Positions 31,841 through 43,599 of a stretch of 64,000 nucleotides of DNA are shown in pieces (the first letter of the stretch is position 1; each line of letters starts with the position of its first letter). Source of the stretch: Tenodera sinensis (taxonomy: Eukaryota > Arthropoda > Insecta > Mantodea > Mantidae); the NCBI GenBank assembly GCA_030765045.1, contig CM060961.1, positions 29,419,305 to 29,483,304 on the forward strand. The letters run 5' to 3'. The notes below the pieces were generated by a model. It was not told where the DNA came from and ran no database searches. It saw nothing but the letters and a program-made list of their open reading frames with translations. Both the position numbers and the translations under genes were made by a program.

Positions 31841-34717
31841 GTATCCTTTTACATGAATAATTGACTTGGGCTTTGTAGTTGATGCTGGTGTAACTTCGGA
31901 ATGGTTTCATTTAGTCGATGAAATAAAATCAATGCATTTTGAGAAGATAAGAGCTCTCGGTATATTTTGTAGCAGCGCAGGTACTCTTCTGAGCATTAAG
32001 GGATGTAAAGGGGATCATGAATTTCAGTAGAGCAAGTGTATGCAATTGGTAGTGATTAATTGAGGAAAATATGGTGGAAGGTTTGTTGGAAAGTTAAGGC
32101 AATTAAAGGGTGCTTAGGCACATACTTCTAATTAGCGATATATTTAAGGTGTGTATCAAGTTCTATTTGGGCAAGTTTTCATACCTGTACCCGGAGCCCG
32201 GGAATGCTTCCCATCAAGGCTTCCATTAAAATGCAAAATGCATTTATTTCAACTTCATCGTTCTTCCGATTGCCGTTTTCGAATGTGAGCCAACCTACAG
32301 TGTCCTTTAAAGCTAAGTCTAGATTATGGAAATGCAACTATAGTAGTTATTTGCTGTTTGCAGAGATCAGCAGCAGTCATTTTTATGAGCATTAAAATAA
32401 TTGCCCTTAGCTCACGTCACTGGTATTTGCTTTTGCTGTAAAATTTTCAAAACTCGGTGAATGGGGTCGTCATGGGTCGTATTGCAACACCATTTGCAGT
32501 GAATCTACTGTAGATGTAGATGGAATTAGAAAATTGTATCTATTTGCAAAAGCTTAGTAAAAGTAAAACAGTACCATATGTGAGATTAACCTCATAATAT
32601 TTCAATTTGGCAGAATCATGTCTTAGGACACTACACAGCACGTATAGATATAATGCTTGACCTCTTGTATGCCATTCTGTACCATCAGTTTAGAATGGGT
32701 TTATAGGTAATGTTGCAGCACAAGCACCCTGAGCTGATCAATACCAGGCAGCCAACCTAAAAATATAAATATGACATAAGTTACATAACATCAATGCATG
32801 TTGTTGGCAATGTGCTACCTATGCATTACATTGCTCAATGCAATCCAAATTATCACTCAAATGCAACACTGAGCACTACAGTTACACCACAAATTATTGT
32901 TGCTATTCTCATATGCACACACTTAACACAAAAGGAAAAGCAAATTATTTTACAAAGGGAATCAAACAGCACTACCTTAACGCTACCAAATGATGTATCA
33001 ATGTGAGTGACAACAGGTTCTTTCGTATATATATTGAGTTTCTGCAAGGATATAGGAGAACTATTGGCGTGATAGGCAGTGCAAATGTTTGCATACATCA
33101 TTGAGGTCATATCTTTGGCATATTGGTTCAAATTTATTGCGCAAAATCATGCTCTCTAGGACTGTAAGTGCCATATCTCGAATTGTTCTCCCATATCCCT
33201 TTATAATCCCTTTAAAGTGTTCAGATTTTTGTGTTGAATCCTTACCTTTATTGCTTAAAAACTGTTTTTGTGAAATCCTTTGAGAACTTAATAGACAAAA
33301 ACTCCCCTAATATCATTGAAATAAATTTAAATTTATCCCTAAAATCTGTTTAGTTAAATCTGATGACCCACTCGTCAAAAATCCTGTAATCATTGAAATA
33401 AATATGAAATATTGACAAATGGTGTATTTCTGGTTTCCTGAATCTCTCTCCCAACAGTTTTCTAAATTCTGGAAATGTTATTTAGCTTTTAAGTATCTTA
33501 TGGGGGTCCAAGAAATATTGGGAGGAATAATTTTAGATCTTTAAACATCCTAAAATATTAAATTCTGTCTTGCCGTAACAATGGCTATTTGAATTGGTTG
33601 GCAAGGATATCTAGAGGGTGCCATAGATAGCAAATGAATTCATGCAATAGAGTTAATTACTAATATAACATTAGAAATCATTGAACCAATGTTTTTGATT
33701 AACCATGAAGATTTTTCTCAATGGTTGCAGACCATTTGTGTTTTTCAAACAGGTTAATTGGCCTGGGAGTGCACAATCTTCATATTCATCAGCTTAAATA
33801 ATTGTGGGGCTAAAGAAAAGGTACAAAGGCCTCAAATTTCATCTATTGTAATATAAAAAATTACTAGACTATTCCAACCAATAATTCTACTGCTAAAGGG
33901 TAACACTTAGGTTATGTAGCATTTCCAGAACTAGGGAGACTGTGGTACAAAAAGTTTAAGATAATGCCAGGATTATGATGAACTTAATGTAATGTGACTT
34001 AACACGATGGGACATAACAGGAACGTCTTAACGCATTATATTAAATGGAGTTATTTAGGGTTGACCTAACATGACGTAACACATTATCAAGTTTGGAGGT
34101 CGTAACTATTTGAACAAATTGGTGAGTAGTGCCATGCAGGAATAAATTGTGCTTCTGTATGTAATTACTTGCATCAAAACTGTCTCTGTACCTTTTCTTT
34201 AGAAAATCGAATATCCGCCATGTCTGCAGAGCAGAATAACAACCAGTCATTCTCGTTACGTCAAGTGTGTCGTAATAGACCTTCTAGTTTCTTACGTCAC
34301 ATTATGTCTCATCATTTTAAGTAAAGCTCATAATCCTGGCATAAGTTAGATGTCGCCAATATTTAATATCTTTTTGCATACCATCAGGGGATTTTTCATA
34401 TGCTATTAGTTGAGACTATGAATTTACAATTATAAAGAGTAAAAGGAAGGGTTCGCCATAAAAATACTCTAGAACACTATTTACCATAGTCACATAAAGA
34501 ATCAGAACAGTACTTGAAATTGATCATTCTAGCTTAGAAAACTAATCATTCAACATCAGGTAAGCAGCTGTTATTAATATGTGAATAAATATTCCAGTAA
34601 TTCAGTGGAGTGAATCATTTTAGTTTGGGTGTGATTTGTTTTGTAAATCCCTGTTGTCTTTTTGCAAAGTAAATGAAATGATTGCCCAGTAGAAATAAGC
34701 TCCTTAACTAACCAAAG
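31841..34717 (+). other. ZNF207: ZNF207 intron 1 (2,877 bp)
   Basis: GT-AG intron (GTATCC to ACCAAAG). Contains no recognised gene or well-preserved mobile element. A region near 33950-34340 has repeated variants of 'taacatgacgtaacac' and 'ataatgccaggattatg', inverted between about 33961 and 34340, hinting at an old inverted-repeat element. Confidence 0.85.
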
Positions 34718-34844
34718 GTATTGCAACCGTGAGTTTGATGATGAGAAGATACTGATTCAGCATCAGAAGGCAAAGCATTTCAAGTGTCATATTTGTCACA
34801 AGAAGCTTTATACTGGTCCAGGTTTGTCCATACATTGTATGCAG
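34718..34844 (+). CDS. ZNF207: ZNF207/BuGZ exon 2 (C2H2 zinc fingers)
   Basis: 127-bp exon between a CCAAAG acceptor and a GTATGT donor. It encodes YCNREFDDEKILIQHQKAKH, then FKCHICHKKLYTGPGLSIHC and MQ, nearly identical to the vertebrate protein. Numbering from the start Met, finger 1 uses C13, C16, H29 and H34; finger 2 uses C37, C40, H53 and H58, the last in exon 3. Exons 1 and 2 together make exactly 56 codons. Such conservation against a background of decayed repeats indicates strong selection. This zinc-finger region also overlaps the microtubule-binding N-terminus described for BuGZ. Confidence 0.97.
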
Positions 34845-35414
34845 GTATGTACAGATAGCGCATGGTTTAGTTTCGTAGACAAGGCACACCTCTCATAAAG
34901 TTTGTATTGATACATTGATTTCTATAAGCCTTAGATCAGTAAATGCTACAGTAAAACAGTCAGTAGCTTTTGAAGCTTGTGTACACATTTTAAAATTAAT
35001 AAAACAAAAAGAGTGCATAGATTTGAATAAATTACTATAACTATAGGAGTTGTGGAATGTTTACATTCACTCTGATATTTAGTTGAACTAATGCTCTATG
35101 GAGTGTTTACTGCCATCTTCAGAGATCGCTATTAGCCAAAATTTGTATTTGCAGTTTTTGTTTGTATTGGCATCTTAAGGATGAGTCTGTAAATGCATTA
35201 TGGGAGGTACAATGAAATTATCGTCAATTCTTGAAAATGTACATTCTTGGATAAAGTTGCTGAATACGGGAATCTATTTCATAAATATATGTACGTATAT
35301 TTAAAAAAAATGAAGTTATACTTCAGAGGTATAATCCATATACTATGAAATCATAAGCTGAGGCAGTTGTACAATACATAGATAACCTTCAATGGGAATA
35401 TATTTTGTAAATAT

Positions 35415-35458
35415 GTTGTTTTCTAGTGCCTTGCATCTGGCAATGAAGCCATTAGCAT
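35415..35458 (-). mobile_element. 44-bp LINE 3'-tip micro-insertion
   Basis: Reverse complement of the last codons, stop and AACAAC start of the tail of the LINE ending at 53634. Perfect 14-bp duplications TATTTTGTAAATAT lie at 35401-35414 and 35459-35472. Confidence 0.94.
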
Positions 35459-35472
35459 TATTTTGTAAATAT

Positions 35473-36225
35473 ACCTTTATAAAATAATTGAAAAGCTGCA
35501 TTTTAGAGGCATAAACCCATGGAATCATAAGCTCATGCAGTTGTGCAGTAGGAGATACCTTTAAATGGGAATATATTCCATAAATGTAAGTTTATAAAAG
35601 GAATACAAAGTTGTGTTTTGGAGGAATAAACTGTATAACCTGAAATAGCTGCAGTTTTGCAGTACATAGATAACCTTAAATGGGAACATATTACTTAATG
35701 TATGTTTATGAAACAAATACAATGTTTTATAAGAAAGTGATTGACAAATGGAATGCTTTAAACATTGGATTTCACTGGAAATAATTGTTGCAAATTACTA
35801 GTAATTTCAACCTTATTTGAAATGTGGATTTTCATTAATAATAACAGCTAAAGGGAATGAGGAAAAAGGAAATCTTCACGTCATAACACTTTTTGCTGTC
35901 ACATCTCTTTTATTTACATTATTCCATGATTTCGTGTTTCTATTCCACTGTTTCAGTTTTAGAATCGCGCTTCTGTTCCATTATTCGTGTTCCTCTCCGA
36001 TTCGTAGTTTAACCTCTTTGCCCAGTGGTGTATTTCTCAATGTCAAGTTGGCATGGTTTTATGACATTGCACATCAAGAAGCTTGTATTCTGCAACTTTA
36101 CCCATTCTTGTGCCATACTGCTAATTTTAAGTCTTTTTACTGATTAGGCTTCCAGTTTAATTTCATGGTGATGGTTCTAAAAGCAAGTTGCAACTGGAGA
36201 TTTTTCCATTTATACTTTAATATTA
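35473..36225. other. Intronic, loosely repeated words
   Basis: Between about 35290 and 35720 a roughly 110-150 bp theme recurs three or four times ('ATACAATG...GAGGYATAAWCC', 'TGCAGTTGTRCAGTACATAGATAACCTT', 'AATGGGAATATATT', each cited as short words). This is an old diverged tandem repeat. The micro-insertion at 35415 sits inside it. Beyond 35720 nothing is recognised. Confidence 0.55.
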
Positions 36226-36233
36226 CTAAATGT

Positions 36234-36577
36234 GGTCATCTCCTTAGCATGGTGGTAGCATTGCTGCTTACCTGGCAGGAGACTTAAGTTCGATTCCCTG
36301 TACTGGCGTGGGGAATTTCTCCCGTTGAGACCTGGTCCAGGGTACACTCAGCCTCATTAGATCCCTGAGGAGCCAATTGACCTTCTTGATTGAAAAGTAA
36401 TGATCCCCTGTTGCAAAGACTGCATAACCGGCTGGGAGGGTCTGGGGCACTGACCATGTCCCACTACCAGTACTACACCCTACTCATGATGCATGTGCTG
36501 AGCCGAGGTGAGGGACACAGCAGTGGGGCAGTAGGCCTTGTTCCAGAAAGGGCTGTTGTGCCTTAGGATTATTATTC
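36234..36577 (+). mobile_element. SINE-D copy 2
   Basis: The head carries TAGCATGGTGGTAGCATTGC (A box) and AGTTCGATTCC (B box). The body matches copies at 5928-6265 and 45110-45430. It ends in ATTATTATT. Probable 8-bp duplication CTAAATGT at 36226-36233 and 36578-36585. Confidence 0.82.
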
Positions 36578-36714
36578 CTAAATGTCCTTTGGTCTGGGTT
36601 TCTTTTCTGTTTCATTGTTTTCTGATCATAGGTCACACAGTGGATTTTGTTGCGTGATTTTATCTGGTATAAGTTTTCAAATAAATTTTGCTTTCTCTGG
36701 TACTTGGCTATAAT

Positions 36715-37060
36715 AAAAAACAATCCACCCAAAAATATGATACCGAGATTTCATATAGGAAATAAACATTTTGAGGTTACCTGAATTCCACCAGTCAAAA
36801 AAAAAATCAGTTAAATGCCAAACATGGTGTTCAAGTTCAGTATCTTCCAAGAATGAGACACAAAGATTTTCAAGAAACTATCCTACATATGAAAAAAATT
36901 TTCATTATTTCTCATTTTCTCAAAAATGGCTTAACAATTTTCATTAAAATACTAAATGAATTTGGTGTAACTTGTAAGCCTTAAGTGATAGCTATTATAC
37001 AAAAAATGTAGATCTTTTTAAAATACAATTTATGAAATATTCTTTATTATTGACTTTAAT
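36715..37060 (+). repeat. Repeat R fragment
   Basis: Contains CCACCCAAAAATATGATACC, 'GAGACACAAAGATTTTCAAG' and 'TTCTCATTTTCTCAAAAATG', in the same order as 61715-61995. Confidence 0.7.
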
Positions 37061-37165
37061 TTATGCCTTTTTAAACAGCTATTCTTCTTATCCCCTTTTC
37101 TCGTCTTTCTTCTGCAGCTTCCTTTTATTAATGAAGCAGATAGAAGAATAAGCTTCCAAAAATGA

Positions 37166-38846
37166 TTAAGAGGTAGAACTGGAACTTAAAAATTCAATGT
37201 CACAACTGGGATTTGAACCACAGACCTTCCGCTTGCCGGGCGGACGCTCTACCACTGAGCTATTGTGACAAACTGCCAGAATGACATTAAATTCTCAAGC
37301 CAGTTCGTATTTTTCCTGGTAAACCACAAAGGCAGTCTCACATCAGAGACAATTACCCCAATGGTGACCTACTATTGCAAGTACTTTATATCCCAGGATT
37401 AAATAACCTTCACATGGTAATTATTATTTATTTATGCCAACAAACTTACTGTTGGTGTTTTTAAACACACAAGCCGTGTGTGGGCAAAGTTTAAGAGGTA
37501 GAACTGGAACTTAAAAATTCAATGTCACAACTGGGATTTGAACCACAGACCTTCCGCTTGCCGGGCGGACGCTCTACCACTGAGCTATTGTGACAAACTG
37601 CCAGAATGACATTAAATTCTCAAGCCAGTTCGTATTTTTCCTGGTAAACCACAAAGGCAGTCTCACATCAGAGACAATTACCCCAATGGTGACCTACTAT
37701 TGCAAGTACTTTATATCCCAGGATTAAATAACCTTCACATGGTAATTATTATTTATTTATGCCAACAAACTTACTGTTGGTGTTTTTAAACACACAAGCC
37801 ATGTGTGGGCAAAGTTTAAGAGGTAGAACTGGAACTTAAAAATTCAATGTCACAACTGGGATTTGAACCACAGACCTTCCGCTTGCCGGGCGGACGCTCT
37901 ACCACTGAGCTATTGTGACAAACTGCCAGAATGACATTAAATTCTCAAGCCAGTTCGTATTTTTCCTGGTAAACCACAAAGGCAGTCTCACATCAGAGAC
38001 AATTACCCCAATGGTGACCTACTATTGCAAGTACTTTATATCCCAGGATTAAATAACCTTCACATGGTAATTATTATTTATTTATGCCAACAAACTTACT
38101 GTTGGTGTTTTTAAACACACAAGCCGTGTGTGGGCAAAGTTTAAGAGGTAGAACTGGAACTTAAAAATTCAATGTCACAACTGGGATTTGAACCACAGAC
38201 CTTCCGCTTGCCGGGCGGACGCTCTACCACTGAGCTATTGTGACAAACTGCCAGAATGACATTAAATTCTCAAGCCAGTTCGTATTTTTCCTGGTAAACC
38301 ACAAAGGCAGTCTCACATCAGAGACAATTACCCCAATGGTGACCTACTATTGCAAGTACTTTATATCCCAGGATTAAATAACCTTCACATGGTAATTATT
38401 ATTTATTTATGCCAACAAACTTACTGTTGGTGTTTTTAAACACACAAGCCGTGTGTGGGCAAAGTTTAAGAGGTAGAACTGGAACTTAAAAATTCAATGT
38501 CACAACTGGGATTTGAACCACAGACCTTCCGCTTGTTATTTAATCCTGGGATATAAAGTACTTGCAATAGTAGGTCACCATTGGGGTAATTGTCTCTGAT
38601 GTGAGACTGCCTTTGTGGTTTACCAGGAAAAATACGAACTGGCTTGAGAATTTAATGTCATTCTGGCAGTTTGTCACAATAGCTCAGTGGTAGAGCGTCC
38701 GCCCGGCAAGCGGAAGGTCTGTGGTTCAAATCCCAGTTGTGACATTGAATTTTTAAGTTCCAGTTCTACCTCTTAAACTTTGCCCACACACGGCTTGTGT
38801 GTTTAAAAACACCAACAGTAAGTTTGTTGGCATAAATAAATAATAA
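37166..38846. mobile_element. SINE-A composite: four 325-bp tandem units plus one inverted unit
   Basis: Unit starts at 37168, 37493, 37818 and 38143 have an exact 325-bp period, followed by a partial unit from 38468. At about 38535 the orientation flips and a complete SINE-A reads on the plus strand to its AATAATAA tail at 38846. The whole 1.68-kb block has one perfect 12-bp duplication, TTCCAAAAATGA (37154-37165 and 38847-38858). Units appear identical by eye except one G/A difference in unit 2 (AAGCCATGTG at 37796). Each contains a tRNA-like head on the minus strand (A-box region TAGCTCAGTGGTAGAGC, B box GGTTCAAATCC). Confidence 0.95.
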
Positions 38847-38858
38847 TTCCAAAAATGA

Positions 38859-40717
38859 GTTGTAGAGGAGAGTATTGAGAATGTAACACTTTTTTTAATG
38901 TGCCAGGTAAATGTACTGCTTAAAGGTTCTCCTTTTTTATAAATTTAGTTTGGGGTTGCTTTGACTTTGTGCATATATTTTCTGATTTGATTGGCCTTAA
39001 TGTGATGGTTTCTGTGGCTTCTTTGTTTGGTATTTCATGTTGCCTTCTTGGAAAACAAATTTGGAAACCAGAACCAAAGAACATTTCAAGAATATTTATT
39101 CCTAAATGGATAAATCAGTAATTGCAATTTTGATTTGGAACCACACCACAGTATTCAACTAAAGCACAGTTATTGAAAGCAAAGAAAAGAACATTGTAGC
39201 CAACAGTAAAAGATAATTTCATTTTCAAAAATCAGAATCACCAATGAACTTAGTAGCTCTGTTAGAGCAGTGCTGAAGATTGTTTTGTAGGATGTAAATG
39301 CCACCAAGAAAAGCCTGATGATGCAGCAGTTTTGGGTGGCAGTTGGTCTGTAACATTCAGCTCAACTCCTGTAGTTGCTAACTTGGGTATACAGTTCAGG
39401 GCTGGGCCATTGTGAGGTTCTGGCAAACTGAGCAGGTGCTGGGTGTCACGTAGCTGTTGATCTTATTAACAGTTGCACATACCATGATATGCTAGACCAG
39501 ATACTCTGCTTTGTTCATCTCTGTGCTATTTCTCATGTTAGGGTTGTAATTGTTAAAATGTACAGATTTTGGGCAATCTAGATATACGTAAGATTTTTAG
39601 TACTGGGCTATTGTTACTGAGTATTCATTCTTAAGCTGATCTATGTTAAAACAAAACTCATGTGACAGTGCATGTATCTTTCTACCGTTTGTGTCAGAAA
39701 TACTGTCATACTTTCATAACAGGGGTCAAGTATAGGCAGTATGTAATTCAAAAGAAATAGAGCATATATTCCAACAACCTCCACTGTGATGAGTGTGATG
39801 ACATATTCTTTTAGGGGTTAGAGGTGATTAAATTGATTGTTAAAAAAGGTAAATGGTTGCACATATAATTCTAAATGAAATGAGTGAAAAGGTAACAAAT
39901 GCGATAACTTAGATGTATTTTCTCTCTGGAAGCATCTCCCTCCAGATCAGAATCATCATTTTGTGCTGCTGCTATGTACTCCAGTTGATAACCAGGTTAT
40001 GAACAAAGGTGTTACTTATACTATCCATCTCCCAGAGCAATTATTAACTTGCTGTAGCGCTATCAACTGTTGGTGGCTTGTTTTAAAAAAGAAATTGTGC
40101 ATCGTATGCAAATTGCATTCTTTACAAAATTGTCACATTCTTCCAGTGCATATTTCCACTTTTTTTTCCTGGCCATTTGCGCTTTTTCCATTTCAGATTT
40201 TTCTTTGAATTCTGTTTGTGCCTGTACTCAAAACATAGATGAATGCAGAAGTTGATTTCACCACTTCTTTCATGGGAAGTATTGGATACTTTTCACATAA
40301 TGTGTAATAAACATTTAATATAGGGAAACAGCTTATGAGCAGTTCGCAAGAATTCAGTGTGGCCCCCTAATGACCTAGTTGTCGACAGGCCCTTAAACAC
40401 CACCATTCAGTATGGCTGACACTACATTAAACTGCAATTGACATTACACCAAAAGGCAGTACTGTCAACTACATAATAAAATCATTATTTCTAACCTCAA
40501 AATGATAGGGTTAAAGTAACATACTTTCAAACTATAATAGTGCTTGAACATCCTTACCACACAACACATGAAACTACTTTCCTCCAGCAAATTTTGTTCT
40601 GCAATAATACTTTTGGATAAAATCAATTCTGAATGCTAAATATCATAATATATATATTTAATGCATTATTGTGTTGCAAACATAAAAATAACAATAACAG
40701 TAATTATAATGAGAGAG
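38859..40717. other. Intronic, nothing recognised
   Basis: No recognised gene or repeat. Short frames such as 39963-40208 lack recognisable features. Confidence 0.45.
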
Positions 40718-40801
40718 CGTAGGCTTTCATGGCTGGAGTCAATATAATTAGGAGTTATTTCTGGGCTGTTATGCTGTGGTCTGCTGGAGTTTAAGTATCC
40801 A

Positions 40802-40836
40802 GACGTTTCATCCACAGCTGTGGCAGACATCTTCAG
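40802..40836 (-). ncRNA. Hammerhead-ribozyme-like core, PLE 1 tail
   Basis: The minus strand reads CTGAAGA, a hairpin with CCAC/GTGG stem, then GAAACGTC. CUGANGA and GAAA are the two conserved hammerhead core strands. ACGT is a self-complementary minimal stem III followed by C at the cleavage position, as in the dimer-type hammerheads known from PLEs. Stem I was not resolved. Confidence 0.6.
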
Positions 40837-41470
40837 AGGTGCAGTTGTAGTTTCCTCGGAGAAGTTAACGTGGTGTCTGAGGTGTGGACTGTCTGAGCTG
40901 CTGTATTTATCCTTCGAGTGGCCTCCGCTGATTGGTTCAGATGGCAGGATGGAGGGGGCAGGCTTCACCCAAGGTGTTGTTTCCTTCTGATAGGTTCACT
41001 TGAATTTCTCCTGTTTTGTACTGTTTCTTGCCTTCAGTGACAGGATACAAGTTGCTGTTAAGTTCCAAAGCTTCTTCTTTCTTATTGTAACTGTGGGGAT
41101 GTAAATTTCAATAGCTTCATGTTGTAGCCGGGCATGATAGTGTATTGTGAATGATAGAATGCTCATGTCTTGGAACTTAATTATGTGTTCGCCCTCCGCT
41201 TCGATGGCGTGTTGGGCAACTGCAGACTTATTCGCTTGGCCCAGGTGGCAGCTTCTTTTGTGTTCAGTGAGTCTGGTGTTGATGCTACGCTATGTAGTTC
41301 CGATGTAAACTGAACCGCAGGAACAGGGACTACAATATACACCGGCTGATGACAGGGGCTCCCGAGCATCTTTAGCTGAGCAGAGCCACTTGAGGGATAA
41401 ATACAGCAGCTCAGACAGTCCACACCTCAGATGCCACGTTAACTGCTCTGAGGAGACTATGACTGCACCA

Positions 41471-41505
41471 CCTAAGATGTCCAGTGCAGCTGTGGATGAA
41501 ACGTC
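41471..41505 (+). ncRNA. Hammerhead-ribozyme-like core, inverted PLE 1 tail copy
   Basis: CCTAAGA instead of CTGAAGA, then a GCAGCTGTGGAT hairpin region and GAAACGTC. The first core strand is mutated, so it is probably inactive. Confidence 0.5.
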
Positions 41506-41570
41506 TAGGTACTTAACTCTAGCAGATCACGGAATAACAGCCCGAAAATAACTCCTAGTTATAGCAACTA

Positions 41571-42554
41571 TAATGCTCTAAAGCAGTTCAAGACAAAAGC
41601 ATGCACAGACGAGCAATATAATGGCATCCACAGATTAATTAATAAATACGGCATCTAAACAGAATCTTATTTTAAAATCTGTCAGCTGGCTTCTCTGCAA
41701 TGGTTTAAGAAACAAGGGCTTCTGTGGCAACAAAAATGCATGCAATAACACCATAGCCTAGCTTTACCATGGTTATATTTTACAAACAGTTGGTGGTACT
41801 AATGCAACCTAACAGATGGAATATAACCAGACCACGCCATAATGTTGAAAAAATGTCACAGTTGGTTTTGGAGGTATTCCAAAAGTTGTTTCCTCTACAC
41901 TGAATTTTTTCATCACCAGTCAATGATTTGCCAAGTTTATACTGTATGTAAGTCGAAGATGCAAGAGCAAATTCACCTTGACCGTCTTCCATGATACTAA
42001 ATACGTACTGCTGGTTTCTGGCTGAAATAATATTGTGTGAATACCCAAATATTAGTGTATATCTTACAATTTGCGTATTGGGAATTATGGCTCTGTTGAA
42101 CGGTAACTCTTAGATATTTGTAGAGAATATAATACTATGTAAGATTAAATTCATTCTAAAATTTAGATTATTAGCTTGAGACTGCTTTCCTGTGTGCATT
42201 ACTACTGTATTATACTACAGTGCACTGGTCGCATGGGTTTGTTTTGGCACAGATCAACTTAAGAGTGAATACAGAGTAGATTCACAGTATCAATTCCGTA
42301 CTGTCTTATGCAAGATGTTGTACCTTTGTAGAGTTAATCCCCTGCTTTGTAATTTATTGGTTAAATATTGATACATCTGTGATATATCACATTTTGTGAG
42401 AACATTTATTAAACATTGGGAAATAAATTGTAGCAAATTAGAAGCTTAGTTTTTATGGCTTTATGTACTTAGAACTTATTTGTTCTGTGGTTATTTGGAC
42501 TGGACGGGAGGTTGAACAAAAGAAATTCCAAGTATAGTAATGAATTTAATGTAA
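41571..42554. other. Intronic, nothing recognised
   Basis: No gene or clear repeat seen. Confidence 0.4.
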
Positions 42555-42725
42555 AAGGTGAATCAATAACACTAAACAACACTTACCTTTATAATTTTCT
42601 GGAACGCGTTTTGGAGGCTAACTTTCCTCCATTATCAACTGGACAATGATAATGGAGGAAAGTTAGCCTCCGAAATGTGTTCCAGAAAATTATAAATGTG
42701 TTTAGTGTTATTGACTCACCTTTTA
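42555..42725. repeat. Inverted pair of PLE tails (head-to-head hammerhead cores)
   Basis: A palindrome with about 80-bp arms: minus-strand arm 42555-42640 and plus-strand arm 42645-42725. Each arm carries TGATAATGGAGG, AAAGTTAGCCTCC, a GAAA- or AAAA-type core and GCGTTCC or GTGTTCC. This tail matches the one after the GIY-YIG fragment at 46555-46960, so it is a PLE tail dimer. On the minus arm, AACGCGTT gives a palindromic stem III. Confidence 0.8.
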
Positions 42726-42974
42726 GATTAAATTGATTATAACAACATTGTTTTCAAACTTCTAAGAAAGGAAGACAGTAATGAATGTTTAAGGCTGAAA
42801 TAAAATAATAGGTTTCTGGTCAGATATTTTGGATTTTTTCCTAAGCATATTTATAAATTAATTGCGAACACCATGCCAATAATTTCAACATCATGCATTT
42901 TATTAAAAAGCACTCACCATAGTACGTGGGTAGTTTTATATCCATTGCATGATCTAGTACATATGTATCTTACA

Positions 42975-43060
42975 TTATTTCAGTCTTTCTGTTGTTTCAC
43001 CAACACATTCATCACAACACTGAACTAGAAAGCTTAACCCTGTAATAGGAAAGCACCCAT
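42975..43060 (-). pseudogene. Possible PLE GIY-YIG start fragment
   Basis: The minus strand encodes GLSFLVQCCDECVGETTERLK before a stop, resembling the 'Y--C--C---YVGET-R-L--R' start of a PLE GIY-YIG domain with its YVG degraded. It lies about 250 bp before a PLE tail on the same strand. Confidence 0.45.
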
Positions 43061-43599
43061 TTTTCACAAAATGCACAGCTTTTCTCGCAGTAATTGTTCT
43101 AAGCAACAGATAGCATTGAAGAAAAACATACGTTTGCAGCTGGAAAACCCTCCTTTTGTCCTTGATATGGTCTCTGCTCAGGTATGTGCATTTACATATA
43201 AATCTCATTTACTTTAATGATCTACATTTATAATTTCCTTGGAAACACAGCACATTCAAAAAAATTAATTTTAATACAGCATATTTCCATTTTAATTAGT
43301 TGCAATTAGTTTCCGTTTCCATGTTTAGCAATTTCCATATGAGTATTTGGCAACAAAATTCACCTCTCTTGTATAGTTATAAATTTCACAGGACTAATTT
43401 CACAGTTCATTCAAGTGCATCTTCAGTTTTTTGTTCCTGTTTTGTTACATTTAATGCCACCAGATAATGGGTTGTTTGCTATTGTATTACCAACTACTGC
43501 AAGTAAAACAAATTTGTCCACAGAATCAATTGGTGCCATTTAAAATATGAGACTCATATTCTTTAAAATAAATATTTTCTCCCATGCCGTTAAATCTGT

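Larger units (their letters stand above)
40718..41570 (-). mobile_element. Penelope-like element 1 (GIY-YIG end, inverted tails)
   Basis: On the minus strand, about 41345-41160 encodes AGVYCSPCSCGSVYIGTT, one in-frame stop, then RSINTRLTEHKRSCHLGQ and KSAVAQHAIEAEGEH. This is the GIY-YIG endonuclease domain typical of PLEs (GVY, CxxC, YIG, R-x-L-x-EH, SA-A-H). The C-terminal helix (HEAIEIYIPT...EALELNSNLYPV) continues to about 41020. The tail at 40738-40925 recurs inverted at 41387-41565, the arrangement of PLE pseudo-LTRs. Reverse transcriptase is missing. Confidence 0.85.

Noticed and set aside
34704..34889. Minus-strand open frame of 61 residues
   Set aside because: It is the antisense shadow of ZNF207 exon 2 on the plus strand.
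37166..38846. CRISPR array or satellite DNA
   Set aside because: The 325-bp units carry SINE heads and tails and the block is bounded by a target duplication, so it is a retroelement multimer, not a CRISPR array or classical satellite.
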